From CADEFX01 sp963806735 (GTDB lineage: Bacteria; Pseudomonadota; Alphaproteobacteria; Rhizobiales; Hyphomicrobiaceae), in NCBI GenBank assembly GCA_963806735.1, contig CAWEBE010000081.1, positions 372,001 through 436,000 of the forward strand: DNA of 64,000 nt, in the 5' to 3' direction. The translations under genes were made by a program, and so were the position numbers. Positions within the stretch are counted from its first letter, which is position 1; every line of letters begins with the position of its first letter. Of the stretch, positions 16,271 to 26,913 are shown one piece after another. The notes under the pieces are model-generated. The model was not told the origin of the DNA, did no database searches, and saw only the letters and a list, made by a program, of their open reading frames with translations.

Positions 16271-18094
16271 TCAAGCGGCCGTGCACCAGAACTGGTACAT
16301 GCTGGGAAAGAGCTCGGGCCGGTCGGTCTCGCACTGGGTCCACTCTTCGAGGGTCCCGGGCCATTCGGCGGTCGGCGTATGGTCCTGCAGAAGTTGGAGC
16401 GGAAGGTCGAAGAAGCCCCGGAATCGAAGGCTATGCTGATCGAGGAATTGTTTGATTTCCGGCAAGGTGAAACAGCGTTCGCTGACGTGCAAGAAGAAGT
16501 CGCGGAAGCCGCTCGACGAGTAGAAATCCATTCCGCGCCTGAACTCCGACCCCGGTGCTCCCTTCGGGAGTGCGAGTAAATGCTGCCGGTAGCGGCGAAG
16601 GGCATCGGCGTCGCAGCCTGGACCCGGGTACGCGGGGTCTGCTTTCAGGATCGCAAGATTGCGCCGTGCGCTGGCGCTGTAGAGACCAATCAGCATCAGG
16701 CCACCCGGCGCGAGGCACTTGCTCAGTGCGCGCCAGCCATCGAGAGGCCTTGTCATATGATGCAGCACGCCGATGCACTCGATGACATGGAAGCGGCCGA
16801 GCAACGACGGCTCGACTGTTTCGATCTGTTGAATGTCGGCGTGCAGGAACCGGACGTTGCGCGCACCCATGCGCTCGGCCATTGTCGAGGCGTAGCCGAG
16901 ACTAGGCAGAGCAATGTCGAAAGCCGTGACGCGGGCGTTCGCGCCGTAGTCGAAGGCGGCTGAAACGGCTTGGCGTCCAGTGCCGCAACCAGCGATTAGA
17001 ACTTCGAACGGCCGTTGCAGAAAACTGAGCTCCTCCGGTTTGAAAACGGAGTTGAGCCGCTTGAGGTAGTGCCCTTTCCTGTACGTGAGCACGCTCGTCC
17101 AGCGCGGATACGGGCTCGTGCCGTACATATCGGCAACTTTCACCGACGTTTCGTCAGAGATCGCCCCCATCCGTGGAATTTTGGCGGCGTGCCCGCGCAC
17201 CCCGCTCTCCTCCGCGAGGCGCCCTTGAAGTGCCTGGCGCAGCAGCACGGGCTCGAGCTTAGTCAAATCGTCGGTACGAATGCCTTGCCCAAGCGTTTCC
17301 GTAGGGGGCCGATACATCGAACGCAGGAAGAGCGTGTGGCAGCTTTCCGGGTCGCCTTCCAGAACACGATCGCGGGGAATGGCCTGCGCCTTTAGAGCGC
17401 TCATCTCCTCGGCCGTCTCGGGCCATACGAATTCGTTGAGCCAGCATTGCTGCAGAAGCATAGCTGAGAAGCGCATCAATGCGCGATCCGCAAAGCGGGC
17501 CCGCGGGACTTCCAGCAGCAGGACAGAGCGGATAGCCGTCAGCAGATCCTCGATCTGCGGGTTTGTGACAATTCCCCTGCGGAGGGTCTCGAGAAACAGG
17601 CGGTCCTGGAGGGCTTCGCCTGTCGCGCTGACGCAAAGACCGCGGGCCACATCGAGCCAGCCTTGCGATCGACCCTCGTCAAGCGCCTGTCGCAGGATGC
17701 CATTCCGCGAGCGATGGTGCAGGATCGCAGCCGTGAGCAGATCACGGTCAGCCGTATCGTGTGCCAGGGTGGCAAGCAATCCTTCGTCATCGAGCCGGAC
17801 GCCGTTAGGCAGAGTTCCTCTATCGAGAAGCCAGCATAGGCGACGCGAGGCCGCCGTCATGCTCGGGGCAAGCCGTAACGCCGTAGTCAATTGCTCGGCT
17901 GCCGCTCCGACTTCTCCGAGTGCCTCGAGCGCGAGCGCGAAACTGAAGCGGTACTGCGCGTTTGCAGCATCCCCTTTCACCGCGGCGAGAAAGCACTTCC
18001 TCGCCTTCCGAAGGCTTCCTGCGCTAATGGCGGCAGCACCCGAAGCCGCCCAGTCTGCGGCGTTGCGCGCGCGCGTGGATTGCTGGAGGTGCAT
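16271..18094 (-). CDS. TPR-containing class I SAM-dependent methyltransferase
   Basis: This 607-residue protein has a TPR-like helical region at about residues 15-95 (AISAGSLRKARKCFLAAVKG and repeats), a long middle segment of unknown fold, and a class I methyltransferase domain from about 360 (VLIAGCGTGRQAVSAA as the SAM-binding glycine motif, later CIGVLHHMTRPLDGWRAL). The conserved YGTSPYPRW segment before the domain also occurs in other TPR-methyltransferase fusions. The substrate is unknown; proteins or glycans are possible. It lies between ubiB and the AraC gene, a spot usually empty in this order, so it may be an acquired insertion. Confidence 0.82.
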   Translation of the reverse strand: MHLQQSTRARNAADWAASGAAAISAGSLRKARKCFLAAVKGDAANAQYRFSFALALEALGEVGAAAEQLTTALRLAPSMTAASRRLCWLLDRGTLPNGVRLDDEGLLATLAHDTADRDLLTAAILHHRSRNGILRQALDEGRSQGWLDVARGLCVSATGEALQDRLFLETLRRGIVTNPQIEDLLTAIRSVLLLEVPRARFADRALMRFSAMLLQQCWLNEFVWPETAEEMSALKAQAIPRDRVLEGDPESCHTLFLRSMYRPPTETLGQGIRTDDLTKLEPVLLRQALQGRLAEESGVRGHAAKIPRMGAISDETSVKVADMYGTSPYPRWTSVLTYRKGHYLKRLNSVFKPEELSFLQRPFEVLIAGCGTGRQAVSAAFDYGANARVTAFDIALPSLGYASTMAERMGARNVRFLHADIQQIETVEPSLLGRFHVIECIGVLHHMTRPLDGWRALSKCLAPGGLMLIGLYSASARRNLAILKADPAYPGPGCDADALRRYRQHLLALPKGAPGSEFRRGMDFYSSSGFRDFFLHVSERCFTLPEIKQFLDQHSLRFRGFFDLPLQLLQDHTPTAEWPGTLEEWTQCETDRPELFPSMYQFWCTAA

Positions 18095-18393
18095 GAAGTG
18101 TCTCGCGGCACGCAGCCGCTCACGCGCAGAAAAATGTTCTTCTGCCGCATCGATTCAGGCTTGGGCTTTATCTCGGCGAACTGCAGCGAGAGCATGCGCA
18201 TCTCTTTGCGCAGCGTCGTTGCTCGATCGGTCGAACTAGCTCGGGAGATTTCTTGTCGTCATGCGCTGCAGTCTCGCCGTTGTATCGGGCAGGGAACTCT
18301 TCACGCGGCCGCCGGTACTGCCGCCCACCGCGTCAGCAAGATCCAATCCAACGCAGACCGATGACGGGCGTTTGAAGAAAGGATCAGCTTTTC

Positions 18394-19458
18394 GTGATTT
18401 GCACGAATGCACTGCCGGGCTCTACCGAGCATGCGAAGCAACTATGGCGGACGCGAATGCGCAAACCACATGTCGGCGCTCGCAACAGCGATGCCCGAGC
18501 CTTCCAGCAAAGGACGTTTGCGGACAAGGCCGAGGCAGAACACTTCCTTTCGAACATTGCGGACAGTATTTCAGCAGCCCGCTTCGAAGGAACGCCCAGC
18601 GAGTTTCATTTGAGCTATGCAGGAGGCGCGCTCGGGCATTGCGATCTGCATCGCGGGACTCACTCCAAGCTGTCCTTCAAGATCACACGCGCAGACGAGT
18701 ATCACATCGTCCTTCCGTTGAAGCAGGGCGCCCGCTTCACCGGGGGGCACGGCACGAGCAACGTTGTTGCCGGCCGGTCCGCTATCCTTCTTCCGCCGAG
18801 ACTCGAAGGACATTTCGATGTGCAAGGAGGGACGACCGGCTTCTCGCTGATTGCATCCGCGACATCGGTTGCTGCCCGGGCTGGTGACCTGATCGGCGAT
18901 GACGGCGGGCTCGGCTCACCCCATCAGACGGCGGTGATGCTGGATCACGCGGATCCCGTCGTGAAGACGCTGGTCCGCAACGTTTCCAACGTGTTTCACG
19001 AGATGCAGAACCTGTCGCATATCGGCCTGTCATCGCTGGCGTCGGCGAATTTCGACGATCTGTTGCTGAGTCTGGCGACTGCCATCATATGGCCTTCGGT
19101 GCAAAGCCGTGCCGGTCGGCGTGTCACGGACCCAGGAACGGCCATCGTGCAACGTGCTCGTGACTTCATCGACGCGCATGCCTCGGAGCCCATTCGCCTT
19201 GCGGATCTCGCGCGGGTTCTCGGCGTGGGGCTCAGATCGCTGCAGAGCGGATTTCGCCGTCATGTCGGATGCTCGCCGCGCGAGTATCTCATGAACTGCC
19301 GCCTGCAGCTCGCGCGGTCGCGCCTGCTCTCGGCCGATCCCGGCGCAAAGGTTTCAACGGTGGCTTTCGATTGCGGGTTCAGCGATCTTGCCGTGTTCTC
19401 GGCGAGGTATCGCCTGGTGTTCGGGGAACTGCCCTCAGAGACGTTACGCAGGCGCTGA
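18394..19458 (+). CDS. AraC-family transcriptional regulator
   Basis: The 354-residue protein has an N-terminal AraC-binding-like beta-sandwich (about 60-200, with YHIVLPLKQGARFTGG) and a C-terminal pair of HTH motifs (about 250-350: IRLADLARVLGVGLRSLQSGFRR and VSTVAFDCGFSDLAVFSARYRLVFG). Its inducer and targets are unknown. It is divergent from the TPR-methyltransferase gene; the 299 bases between (18095-18393) hold no other gene that I can support and should contain both promoters. The start may be GTG 18394 or ATG 18457 (MRKPHVG); the shorter form seems equally likely. Confidence 0.9.
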   Translation: MICTNALPGSTEHAKQLWRTRMRKPHVGARNSDARAFQQRTFADKAEAEHFLSNIADSISAARFEGTPSEFHLSYAGGALGHCDLHRGTHSKLSFKITRADEYHIVLPLKQGARFTGGHGTSNVVAGRSAILLPPRLEGHFDVQGGTTGFSLIASATSVAARAGDLIGDDGGLGSPHQTAVMLDHADPVVKTLVRNVSNVFHEMQNLSHIGLSSLASANFDDLLLSLATAIIWPSVQSRAGRRVTDPGTAIVQRARDFIDAHASEPIRLADLARVLGVGLRSLQSGFRRHVGCSPREYLMNCRLQLARSRLLSADPGAKVSTVAFDCGFSDLAVFSARYRLVFGELPSETLRRR

Positions 19459-19482
19459 CGCTGGCCGGCGCCGCAAGTGGTC

Positions 19483-20247
19483 TCAAATCCGCCAGCCTGA
19501 GTGAATGGCGGCGATGCCGCCGGTCAGGTTGCGGTAGGACACGCGGGCAAAACCGGCTGTTCGGATCATAGCGGCGAAGCGTTCCTGCGAGGGGAACTTG
19601 CGAATGCTCTCTACCAGATAGCGATAGGGATCGCTGTCACCTGCCGCCAGTGCACCCAGGCGCGGAATAACCTCGAAGGAGTGGAAGTCGTATAGCCGGT
19701 CGAGGATCGGCACATCGACGTGCGAGAACTCGAGGCACAGGAAGCGGCCGCCTGGCTTGAGCACGCGGTACGCCTCAGACAGAGCGCGATCGATGTGCGT
19801 GACGTTGCGGATACCGAACCCGATCGTGCACGCATCGAACGTGCGGTTCGCGAACGGCAGCGCCTCGGCGTTGGCTTCCACGAGATCAATACGGTCGGAC
19901 CGACCCTCGCGCTCGATCTTGCGCCGGCCGACATCCAGCATCGGCGGGCTGATGTCGCAAATGACTGCCCTGCATTCGGGTCCGCCAGCCTTCACATAGC
20001 GCAGGGCGATGTCGCCGGTGCCGCCGGCAATATCGAGAAGGCGGAACGGCTGCGGCCCTTTTGGAGGGCCGAGCATGACCACGAGATCATCTTTCCACAA
20101 CCGGTGCAGGCCACCCGACATCAGGTCGTTCATCAGATCGTAGCGATCCGCGACCTTGGCAAAGACGTCGTTGACGAGGCCTTGCCGGGCGCCGGCAGGA
20201 ACGTCATTGAATCCGAAGCTGGTGTTGGTGGCGTCTGGCTTGACCAT
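19483..20247 (-). CDS. ubiE: Demethylmenaquinone/ubiquinone biosynthesis C-methyltransferase UbiE
   Basis: UbiE performs the C-methylation step of ubiquinone synthesis. The 254-residue protein has the family patterns VNDVFAKVADRYDLMNDLMSGG, LLDIAGGTGDIALRY (SAM site), and FGIRNVTHIDRALSEAYRVLKPGG, and ends in the usual GGIAAIHSGWRI. The frame is open 39 codons further upstream, but ATG 20247 gives the standard length. It ends 24 bases from the AraC gene, convergent with it. It is co-directional with the small gene and paa genes upstream, which may feed transcription into it. Confidence 0.96.
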   Translation of the reverse strand: MVKPDATNTSFGFNDVPAGARQGLVNDVFAKVADRYDLMNDLMSGGLHRLWKDDLVVMLGPPKGPQPFRLLDIAGGTGDIALRYVKAGGPECRAVICDISPPMLDVGRRKIEREGRSDRIDLVEANAEALPFANRTFDACTIGFGIRNVTHIDRALSEAYRVLKPGGRFLCLEFSHVDVPILDRLYDFHSFEVIPRLGALAAGDSDPYRYLVESIRKFPSQERFAAMIRTAGFARVSYRNLTGGIAAIHSGWRI

Positions 20248-20309
20248 GGGCGGACCATATTCAAAGCCGGGCGAACATGCCACTCGGGTTCGGCCCGGCC
20301 GGTTGCGCC

Positions 20310-20510
20310 TCAGCCCTGGCGCGGACCGTGCAGGTGACGCAGGGCCGCTTCGATGCGACGCCAAGTCTCAGCCTGGGCCCGGTCCCCGTTGCTTTCCAGA
20401 TCGGCGGCCTTGCGCGCCGCTTCGGCGATGGCTTTAGGCCCGTGGGCATCGAGGAGCTTGCGCGCGTGCGCGTGGATCTCGGTCGCGAGCATGCCGTTCC
20501 TCCGCATCAT
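20310..20510 (-). CDS. Small helical protein of unknown function
   Basis: This short frame encodes 66 residues (60 from the better-placed internal Met at 20492), beginning MLATEIHAHARKLLDAHGPK and continuing with AIAEAARKAADLESNGDRAQ. It is predicted to be entirely helical. The regular Ala/Glu/Arg helix pattern, the lack of rare codons, and its place in a same-strand run paaK-orf-ubiE with normal gaps support a real gene. I do not recognise a function. Confidence 0.6.
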   Translation of the reverse strand: MMRRNGMLATEIHAHARKLLDAHGPKAIAEAARKAADLESNGDRAQAETWRRIEAALRHLHGPRQG

Positions 20511-20582
20511 TGCAGCGATGATCGTGCATATGGTCCCCGCAGCAGGCGAGACAACCCCAGGCCTACACTTGCGTGAGGCAGC

Positions 20583-21893
<1,311 letters not shown>

Positions 21894-21921
21894 CTCATCC
21901 TCCTAGCGTCCCTGTCACTGA

Positions 21922-22356
21922 TCACGTATCTTGTACGAGCGTTCCGGGAATGGCGCGGCTGAACCCGCGGAATTCAGCTATCAGCTCACCCGCATCGGTC
22001 TTGACGGTCACGTCGTAGATGCCGCTGCGCTCGCCGCGATGGCGCTCGCGGGCCTCGGCGATGAGCCGCATGCCGAGCCGGCCAGGCGCGATGAAGGCGA
22101 TCTGGCAATTCTGCGCCACGTTCTTCTGATTGTGGGAATTGCAGGCGAAGGCAAAAGCCGAGTCGGCAAGGAGGAAGATGAATCCGCCGTGACAGGTGCC
22201 GTGTCCATTCACCATGGTTTCAGTGATGGCCATCGAGAGCACAGCCGATCCGGGCGTCACGTGCTCGAGGCGCATGCCGAGGCCACGGCTCGCCCTGTCC
22301 TCGGCCCACATGGCCTCCGCGCTGCGTCGGGCAAGGGTAGCGGAATCCTCGGCCAT
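21922..22356 (-). CDS. paaI: Hydroxyphenylacetyl-CoA thioesterase PaaI
   Basis: PaaI is a hotdog-fold thioesterase that releases CoA from dead-end phenylacetyl-CoA intermediates. The 144-residue protein shows the single-domain fold, with the signature NGHGTCHGGFIFLLADSAFAFACNS (about 50-74), in which the HGG-x-D-like active site includes the conserved Asp. The ending EFRGFSRAIPGTLV is also family-like. It lies between paaG (6 bases) and paaK in one operon, which fits the pathway assignment. Confidence 0.93.
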   Translation of the reverse strand: MAEDSATLARRSAEAMWAEDRASRGLGMRLEHVTPGSAVLSMAITETMVNGHGTCHGGFIFLLADSAFAFACNSHNQKNVAQNCQIAFIAPGRLGMRLIAEARERHRGERSGIYDVTVKTDAGELIAEFRGFSRAIPGTLVQDT

Positions 22357-22362
22357 GTCGGG

Positions 22363-23157
22363 TTAGCTCGGCCGCCCGGTGAAATTCGGCGTGCGCTTTT
22401 CCAAAAACGAGCCCACACCCTCGGCGTAGTCGGGGGATTTTCCAGCCTTGCTCTGCAACTCACGCTCCAGATCGAGCTGTGCCGGCAGAGCGTTTCCGGC
22501 TGATGCGTCGAGAGCGGCCTTGGTCAACGCGAGCCCGTAGGTTGGGCCGAGAGCGAGCCGGTTCGCAAGCGCATCCACTTCTGCCGCAAGCTTGTCATCG
22601 TCCACTGCCTTCCAGATCAACCCCCAGGCTTCGGCCTTGTCGGCGATCAGCGGCTCGGCAAGCATGGAAAGGCCCCTGGCACGTGCTTCGCCGACGAGAC
22701 GCGGCAGGAACCATGTGCTGCCGCAATCCGGCACCAGACCGATCTTGGCAAAAGCCTGCATGAAACTGGCCGAGCGAGCCGCGTAGACCAAGTCGCAAGC
22801 GAGAGCCAGGCTCGCGCCTGCGCCAGCGGCGAGCCCGTTGACGGCGGCAACAACTGGTTTGGGCAACGTCCTGATGAGGCGAATGATCGGATTGTAGCGG
22901 TCGAGCACGAGACCGAGGTCTGGCTGAGGCCCGCCCTTGACGTAGACGCCGTCGGCAAGATCCTGTCCAGCCGAAAAGGCGCGGCCGGCGCCGGTCAGGA
23001 TCACGACGCGGCACGCCGGGTCGCTACCTGCGCTTGCCAGCGCAGTCTCGAGGTCCGCCATCATCATCCGGTTGAAGGCGTTGAGCTTGTCGGGGCGGTT
23101 GAGCGTCAAGCGCGTGATTCCGCCGCCCGTTTGCACCAGCACTGTCGCGTCGGCCAT
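22363..23157 (-). CDS. paaG: 2-(1,2-epoxy-1,2-dihydrophenyl)acetyl-CoA isomerase PaaG
   Basis: This 264-residue crotonase-fold protein has LTLNRPDKLNAFNRMM, the oxyanion-hole segment GAGRAFSAGQDLADG (about 55-69), and GLAAGAGASLALACDLVYAA (about 105-124). In the Paa pathway PaaG isomerises the ring epoxide to an oxepin and later shifts a double bond. The assignment to PaaG rather than a generic enoyl-CoA hydratase rests on its sequence pattern and on the paaI-paaK neighbours. It is the first gene of the minus-strand paa operon. Confidence 0.9.
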   Translation of the reverse strand: MADATVLVQTGGGITRLTLNRPDKLNAFNRMMMADLETALASAGSDPACRVVILTGAGRAFSAGQDLADGVYVKGGPQPDLGLVLDRYNPIIRLIRTLPKPVVAAVNGLAAGAGASLALACDLVYAARSASFMQAFAKIGLVPDCGSTWFLPRLVGEARARGLSMLAEPLIADKAEAWGLIWKAVDDDKLAAEVDALANRLALGPTYGLALTKAALDASAGNALPAQLDLERELQSKAGKSPDYAEGVGSFLEKRTPNFTGRPS

Positions 23158-23350
23158 GGGGCGTCTCCGCTTTTGCGTCGAGCAATCGCAATGCCCTGGA
23201 TCGCGTTAGTGGAAGGCCATTCCAAAAAAGCGTCAAACGTATGCGAGCCGCACAAGGGTGAGCGAACGCCATTGCATCGACCAGATTTGCTCACAACATG
23301 CTAAAGTCTACAAGGCACCAAAAGAAGAGATGAACGGGAGCGACCGAGCC

Positions 23351-24547
23351 ATGCGGAGTTTGTTACGACTGATAATTGCTGCCGTCGGTTTGGTTTTTGC
23401 CGGCCAAGCCTTGGCGCAAGGCACGATCAAGATCGGTGAGCTCAACAGCTACAAGACGGTCCCGGCATTTCTCGAGCCCTATCGGAAGGGCTGGGAGCTT
23501 GCCGTGGAGGAAGTGAACAAGGCTGGCGGGATCGGCGGCAGGCAGCTCGAAGTCGTGTCGCGGGATGACAATGGGACGCCGGGCGATGCCGTGAGGGCAG
23601 CCGAGGAGCTGGTATCGCGCGAGAACGTGGCGTTGCTCACAGGCACTTTTCTCTCGCACGTCGGCCTCGCCGTCGCGGACTTCGCCAAGCAACGTCAGGT
23701 GCTGTTCGTTGCTGCCGAACCGCTGACCGACAAGATCGTCTGGGAAAGCGGCAACAAGTACACGTATCGGCTGCGCGCCTCGACCTATATGCAGACGTCC
23801 ATGCTCGTTGCAGACGCGATTAAGCTGAACAAAAAGCGCTGGGCGCTCGTCTATCCGAACTATGAATACGGCCAGTCGGCCATAGCCTCCTTCAAGGTCC
23901 TCATGACCGAGAAGCAGCCAGGCGTGGAGTTCGTGGTCGAGCAGGCCGCACCGCTTGGCAAGATCGATGCGGGTGCGGTAGCGCAGGCGGTGGCGGATGC
24001 GCAGCCCGACGCCATATTCAACGTCACCTTCGGTGCCGACTTGCAGAAATTCGTGCGCGAGGGCGAGACACGCGGCCTGTTCAAGGACCGCTCCGTGTTC
24101 AGCGTGCTCGGCGGCGAGCCTGAGTATCTGGATCCCCTAAAAGAAGAAGCTCCGGTTGGTTGGTACGTTACTGGATACCCCTGGCAGGCGATTGACACGC
24201 CCGAGCACAAGGCCTTTCTGGAAGCCTACAAGGCCAAGTTCAACGATTATCCGCGTCTCGGCTCCGTGGTCGGCTACGCCACCATCCACACGATCGCGGC
24301 TGTGCTCAAGAAGGCCGGGGCCGTCGATACCGAGAAGCTCGTCGCGGCCATGGACGGTCTCGAGGTCGGTACGCCGTTCGGGAAAATCATGTATCGCCCG
24401 CTGGATCACCAGTCGACGATGGGAGCCTATGTTGGACGTACGGCTGTTAAGGATGGCAAGGGCGTGATGGTGGACTGGCGTTACGAGCCGGGGGACAGGC
24501 ATCTTCCATCAGATGCTGTGATCAAAGCCAAGCGGCCGGCTAACTGA
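23351..24547 (+). CDS. ABC transporter substrate-binding protein, branched-chain amino acid type
   Basis: This periplasmic binding protein (Peripla_BP_6 fold, 398 residues) starts with a clear signal peptide, MRSLLRLIIAAVGLVFAGQA-LA, then GTIKIGELNSYKTVPAFLEPYRKGWELAVEEVNKAGG. That pattern is typical for amide, urea or branched-chain amino-acid binders. The frame is open from 23258; I chose ATG 23351 because it starts the signal peptide and GGGAG lies nine bases upstream (ATG 23330 is the alternative). No matching LivH/M/F/G genes follow: a sodium symporter gene does, 34 bases on, then an ABC pair of another family. Confidence 0.88.
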   Translation: MRSLLRLIIAAVGLVFAGQALAQGTIKIGELNSYKTVPAFLEPYRKGWELAVEEVNKAGGIGGRQLEVVSRDDNGTPGDAVRAAEELVSRENVALLTGTFLSHVGLAVADFAKQRQVLFVAAEPLTDKIVWESGNKYTYRLRASTYMQTSMLVADAIKLNKKRWALVYPNYEYGQSAIASFKVLMTEKQPGVEFVVEQAAPLGKIDAGAVAQAVADAQPDAIFNVTFGADLQKFVREGETRGLFKDRSVFSVLGGEPEYLDPLKEEAPVGWYVTGYPWQAIDTPEHKAFLEAYKAKFNDYPRLGSVVGYATIHTIAAVLKKAGAVDTEKLVAAMDGLEVGTPFGKIMYRPLDHQSTMGAYVGRTAVKDGKGVMVDWRYEPGDRHLPSDAVIKAKRPAN

Positions 24548-24581
24548 GGTTCGAGCGAGTAACGGCGGGCAAGGGGAAGCA

Positions 24582-25962
24582 ATGGCCGTTGTCATTGGCG
24601 TGTTCGCCTACATCGCGCTGCAGTTTGCGATCGGCATATGGGTGTCCCGTCGCATCCGTGACGAGAAGGACTACATCCTCGGCGGCCGCCAACTCGGCGT
24701 GACGCTGGCGTCCTTCTCCGTGTTTGCCACCTGGTTCGGCGCCGAAACTGTGATCGGATCGTCGGGCCGTGTGTACCAGCAGGGCCTTTCCGGCGCGCAG
24801 GGCGAGCCCTTCGCCTACGCCATCGGCATTGTCATCATGGGTTTGTTCTTCGCCGTTCCGCTCTGGCGGCGCGGGATAGTTACGTTCGGCGACTTCTTCC
24901 GCGACCGTTTCTCGCCCGGTGTAGAGAAGCTGACCGTCGTACTGTTGGTGCCGGGATCAGTGCTGTGGGCAGCCGCGCAGATCCGCGGCTTCGGCCAGGT
25001 CATGAGCGCGACATCGACCCTCGACCTTCGTCTGGCCATGACAATCGCCGCCGCGGTTGTCATTGCCTATACCGTGTTCGGAGGATTGCTCGCGGATGTT
25101 TATACGGATTTCATCCAGGGCATCGCCATCATCGTGGGATTGCTGGCGATCCTTCTTGCAGTGGTTGTGCAAACCGGCAGTCCAGCCATCCTGTTGGCTG
25201 ACATAGACGTTGCTCGCCTGCAACCGATGAGCCCCGATCAATCCCTGCTCGAGTTCGTTGAGCAGTGGGCCATCCCGATCTGCGGTTCCCTCGTCGCGGT
25301 GGAGTTGATATCGCGCGTCCTCGCCTGCCGATCGCCCGAGGTTGCTCGTCGAGCCACGCCTCTCGGCGGTGGCCTCTACCTTGCCGTCGCGCTGATCCCA
25401 GTTTACTTGGGTTTCATCGGACCGAATTTGGTGCCGGTCCTCGATGAGCCCGAACAGCTCTCGATGGAGCTGGCAAAGACCTATCTGCCGACAGTTCTGT
25501 ACGTCATGTTCGCTGGCGCCCTGATTTCGGCCATTCTATCCACGGTCGAACTCGGCGCTGTTGGCTGCCGCGTCCCTGGTTTCACATAATATCTATCTGC
25601 GCATGCGGCCTGATCTCTCCGAGCAGGGAAAAGTGCGAGCAGCGCGCGTAGGCGTGGCCGTACTGGGTATCCTGGCTTACCTGCTGGCGCTGCGCTCGAG
25701 CGGCATCTCGGAACTGGTCGAGACGGCATCGGCCTTTGCCAGTGCCGGCATATTCGTGGCGCTTGCCTTTGGCCTTTTCACGAGCTTCGGCGGAGCGGCG
25801 AGCGCGTCTGCGGCGATCGCCGCGGGAGCGTTGGTCTGGGCGGCAGGCAAGTTCGTTTTGGATGTGCCGACCCCTTATTTGGCTGGTCTTCTCGCGGCCG
25901 TCGCGGCCTACATTGCCGTCGCTCTGGTTGAGCGGCGCAAGGTGGGGCAACCGGTCGCGTGA
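24582..25962 (+). pseudogene. Sodium:solute symporter (SSS/SLC5 family), frameshifted
   Basis: The first frame (24582-25589) gives 335 residues of a multi-spanning SSS transporter, with DYILGGRQLGVTLASFSVFATWFGAETV near the start, and ends in ISAILSTVELGAVGC. The second (from about 25551, to 25962) continues the family sequence with LLAAASLVSHNIYL. Family members read ILSTVDSALLAAASL here, so one extra A at 25549-25550 breaks the gene. Without it the product would be 459 residues, the normal length. No slippery heptamer is present, so programmed frameshifting is unlikely. Either the gene is dead or the base is a sequencing error. The substrate is unknown. Confidence 0.85.
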
Positions 25963-26106
25963 GATCACCGATCGGCTGAAAATTTCGGGGGATGCAATGC
26001 CTGGGGTCGGCCTGTAGACTGCCGACACTTGCGCCGCGGGACCGGCATGCCTCTTGCGGAGCACAGCATGCACGAGCACGGCGATAAAAGCTTGGAGGAC
26101 GCCTGA

Positions 26107-26913
26107 GTGAACCAGAATCCGCAAACCACGGCGCCTCTGCTGCAGGTGAGCGGAGTGACACTGCAGTACAAGACCAAGCATCATCTGGTCACTGCCACCT
26201 ATCGCGTGAGCTTCGATGTGCTGCCGTCCGACCGTTTCGTCGTGCTGGGTCCATCCGGTTGCGGAAAGTCCACCATTCTGAAAGCCGTCGGAGGCTACAT
26301 GAGCCCGACCGAGGGCACCATGAAGCTCAAGGGGCAAATCATCCGCCGGCCGGGGCCGGACCGGGTGATGGTCTTTCAGGAGTTCGACCAGCTTCTGCCG
26401 TGGAAGACCGTCAAGAAGAACGTGATGTTCGCGCTCGAGGCCTCGGGCAAGCTCAAGGGTAAGGCGGCCGAAGACAAGGCCATGCAGTACATCGAGAAGG
26501 TAAACCTTTCCAAGTTCGCCAACAGCTACCCGCACACGTTGTCAGGCGGCATGAAGCAGCGCGTCGCCATTGCTCGGGCCATGGCGATGGAGCCCGACAT
26601 CCTGATGATGGACGAGCCGTTTGCGGCACTCGACGCCCTGACCCGCCGCAAGATGCAGGACGAGCTATTGCAGCTCTGGGAGGACACGCGCTTCACGGTC
26701 CTGTTTGTGACGCACTCGATCCCCGAGGCCGTGCGGATCGGCAACCGTATCCTGCTGCTGTCGCCACATCCGGGTCAGGTGAAGGCAGAGCTCAACAGCG
26801 ACGGGACCGACGAAATCGACGCTCGGCATGGCGTCAAGCTCTCCGAGCATATCCATCGCATGCTGTTCGCCGATCAGGTCGAGGAGCAAGAAGGAGTGCC
26901 CGTCCATGAATGA
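26107..26913 (+). CDS. ABC transporter ATP-binding protein, NitT/TauT type
   Basis: The 268-residue ATPase has Walker A GPSGCGKST (about 49-57), the Q-loop VFQEFDQLLPWKTVKKNV, the signature LSGGMKQRVAIARA, Walker B ILMMDEPFAALD and the switch His (VTHSIPEA). LPWKTV and the overall pattern place it with the nitrate/sulfonate/taurine/aliphatic-substrate importers (SsuB/TauB-like). It starts at GTG 26107 behind GGAGG (26094-26098). The permease gene starts eight bases before its stop. The binding protein that should serve this pair is not next to it. Confidence 0.93.
   Translation: MNQNPQTTAPLLQVSGVTLQYKTKHHLVTATYRVSFDVLPSDRFVVLGPSGCGKSTILKAVGGYMSPTEGTMKLKGQIIRRPGPDRVMVFQEFDQLLPWKTVKKNVMFALEASGKLKGKAAEDKAMQYIEKVNLSKFANSYPHTLSGGMKQRVAIARAMAMEPDILMMDEPFAALDALTRRKMQDELLQLWEDTRFTVLFVTHSIPEAVRIGNRILLLSPHPGQVKAELNSDGTDEIDARHGVKLSEHIHRMLFADQVEEQEGVPVHE

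Noticed and set aside
25540..25565. Programmed frameshifting in the symporter
   Set aside because: No slippery heptamer or downstream stem is visible; a simple extra base explains the data.
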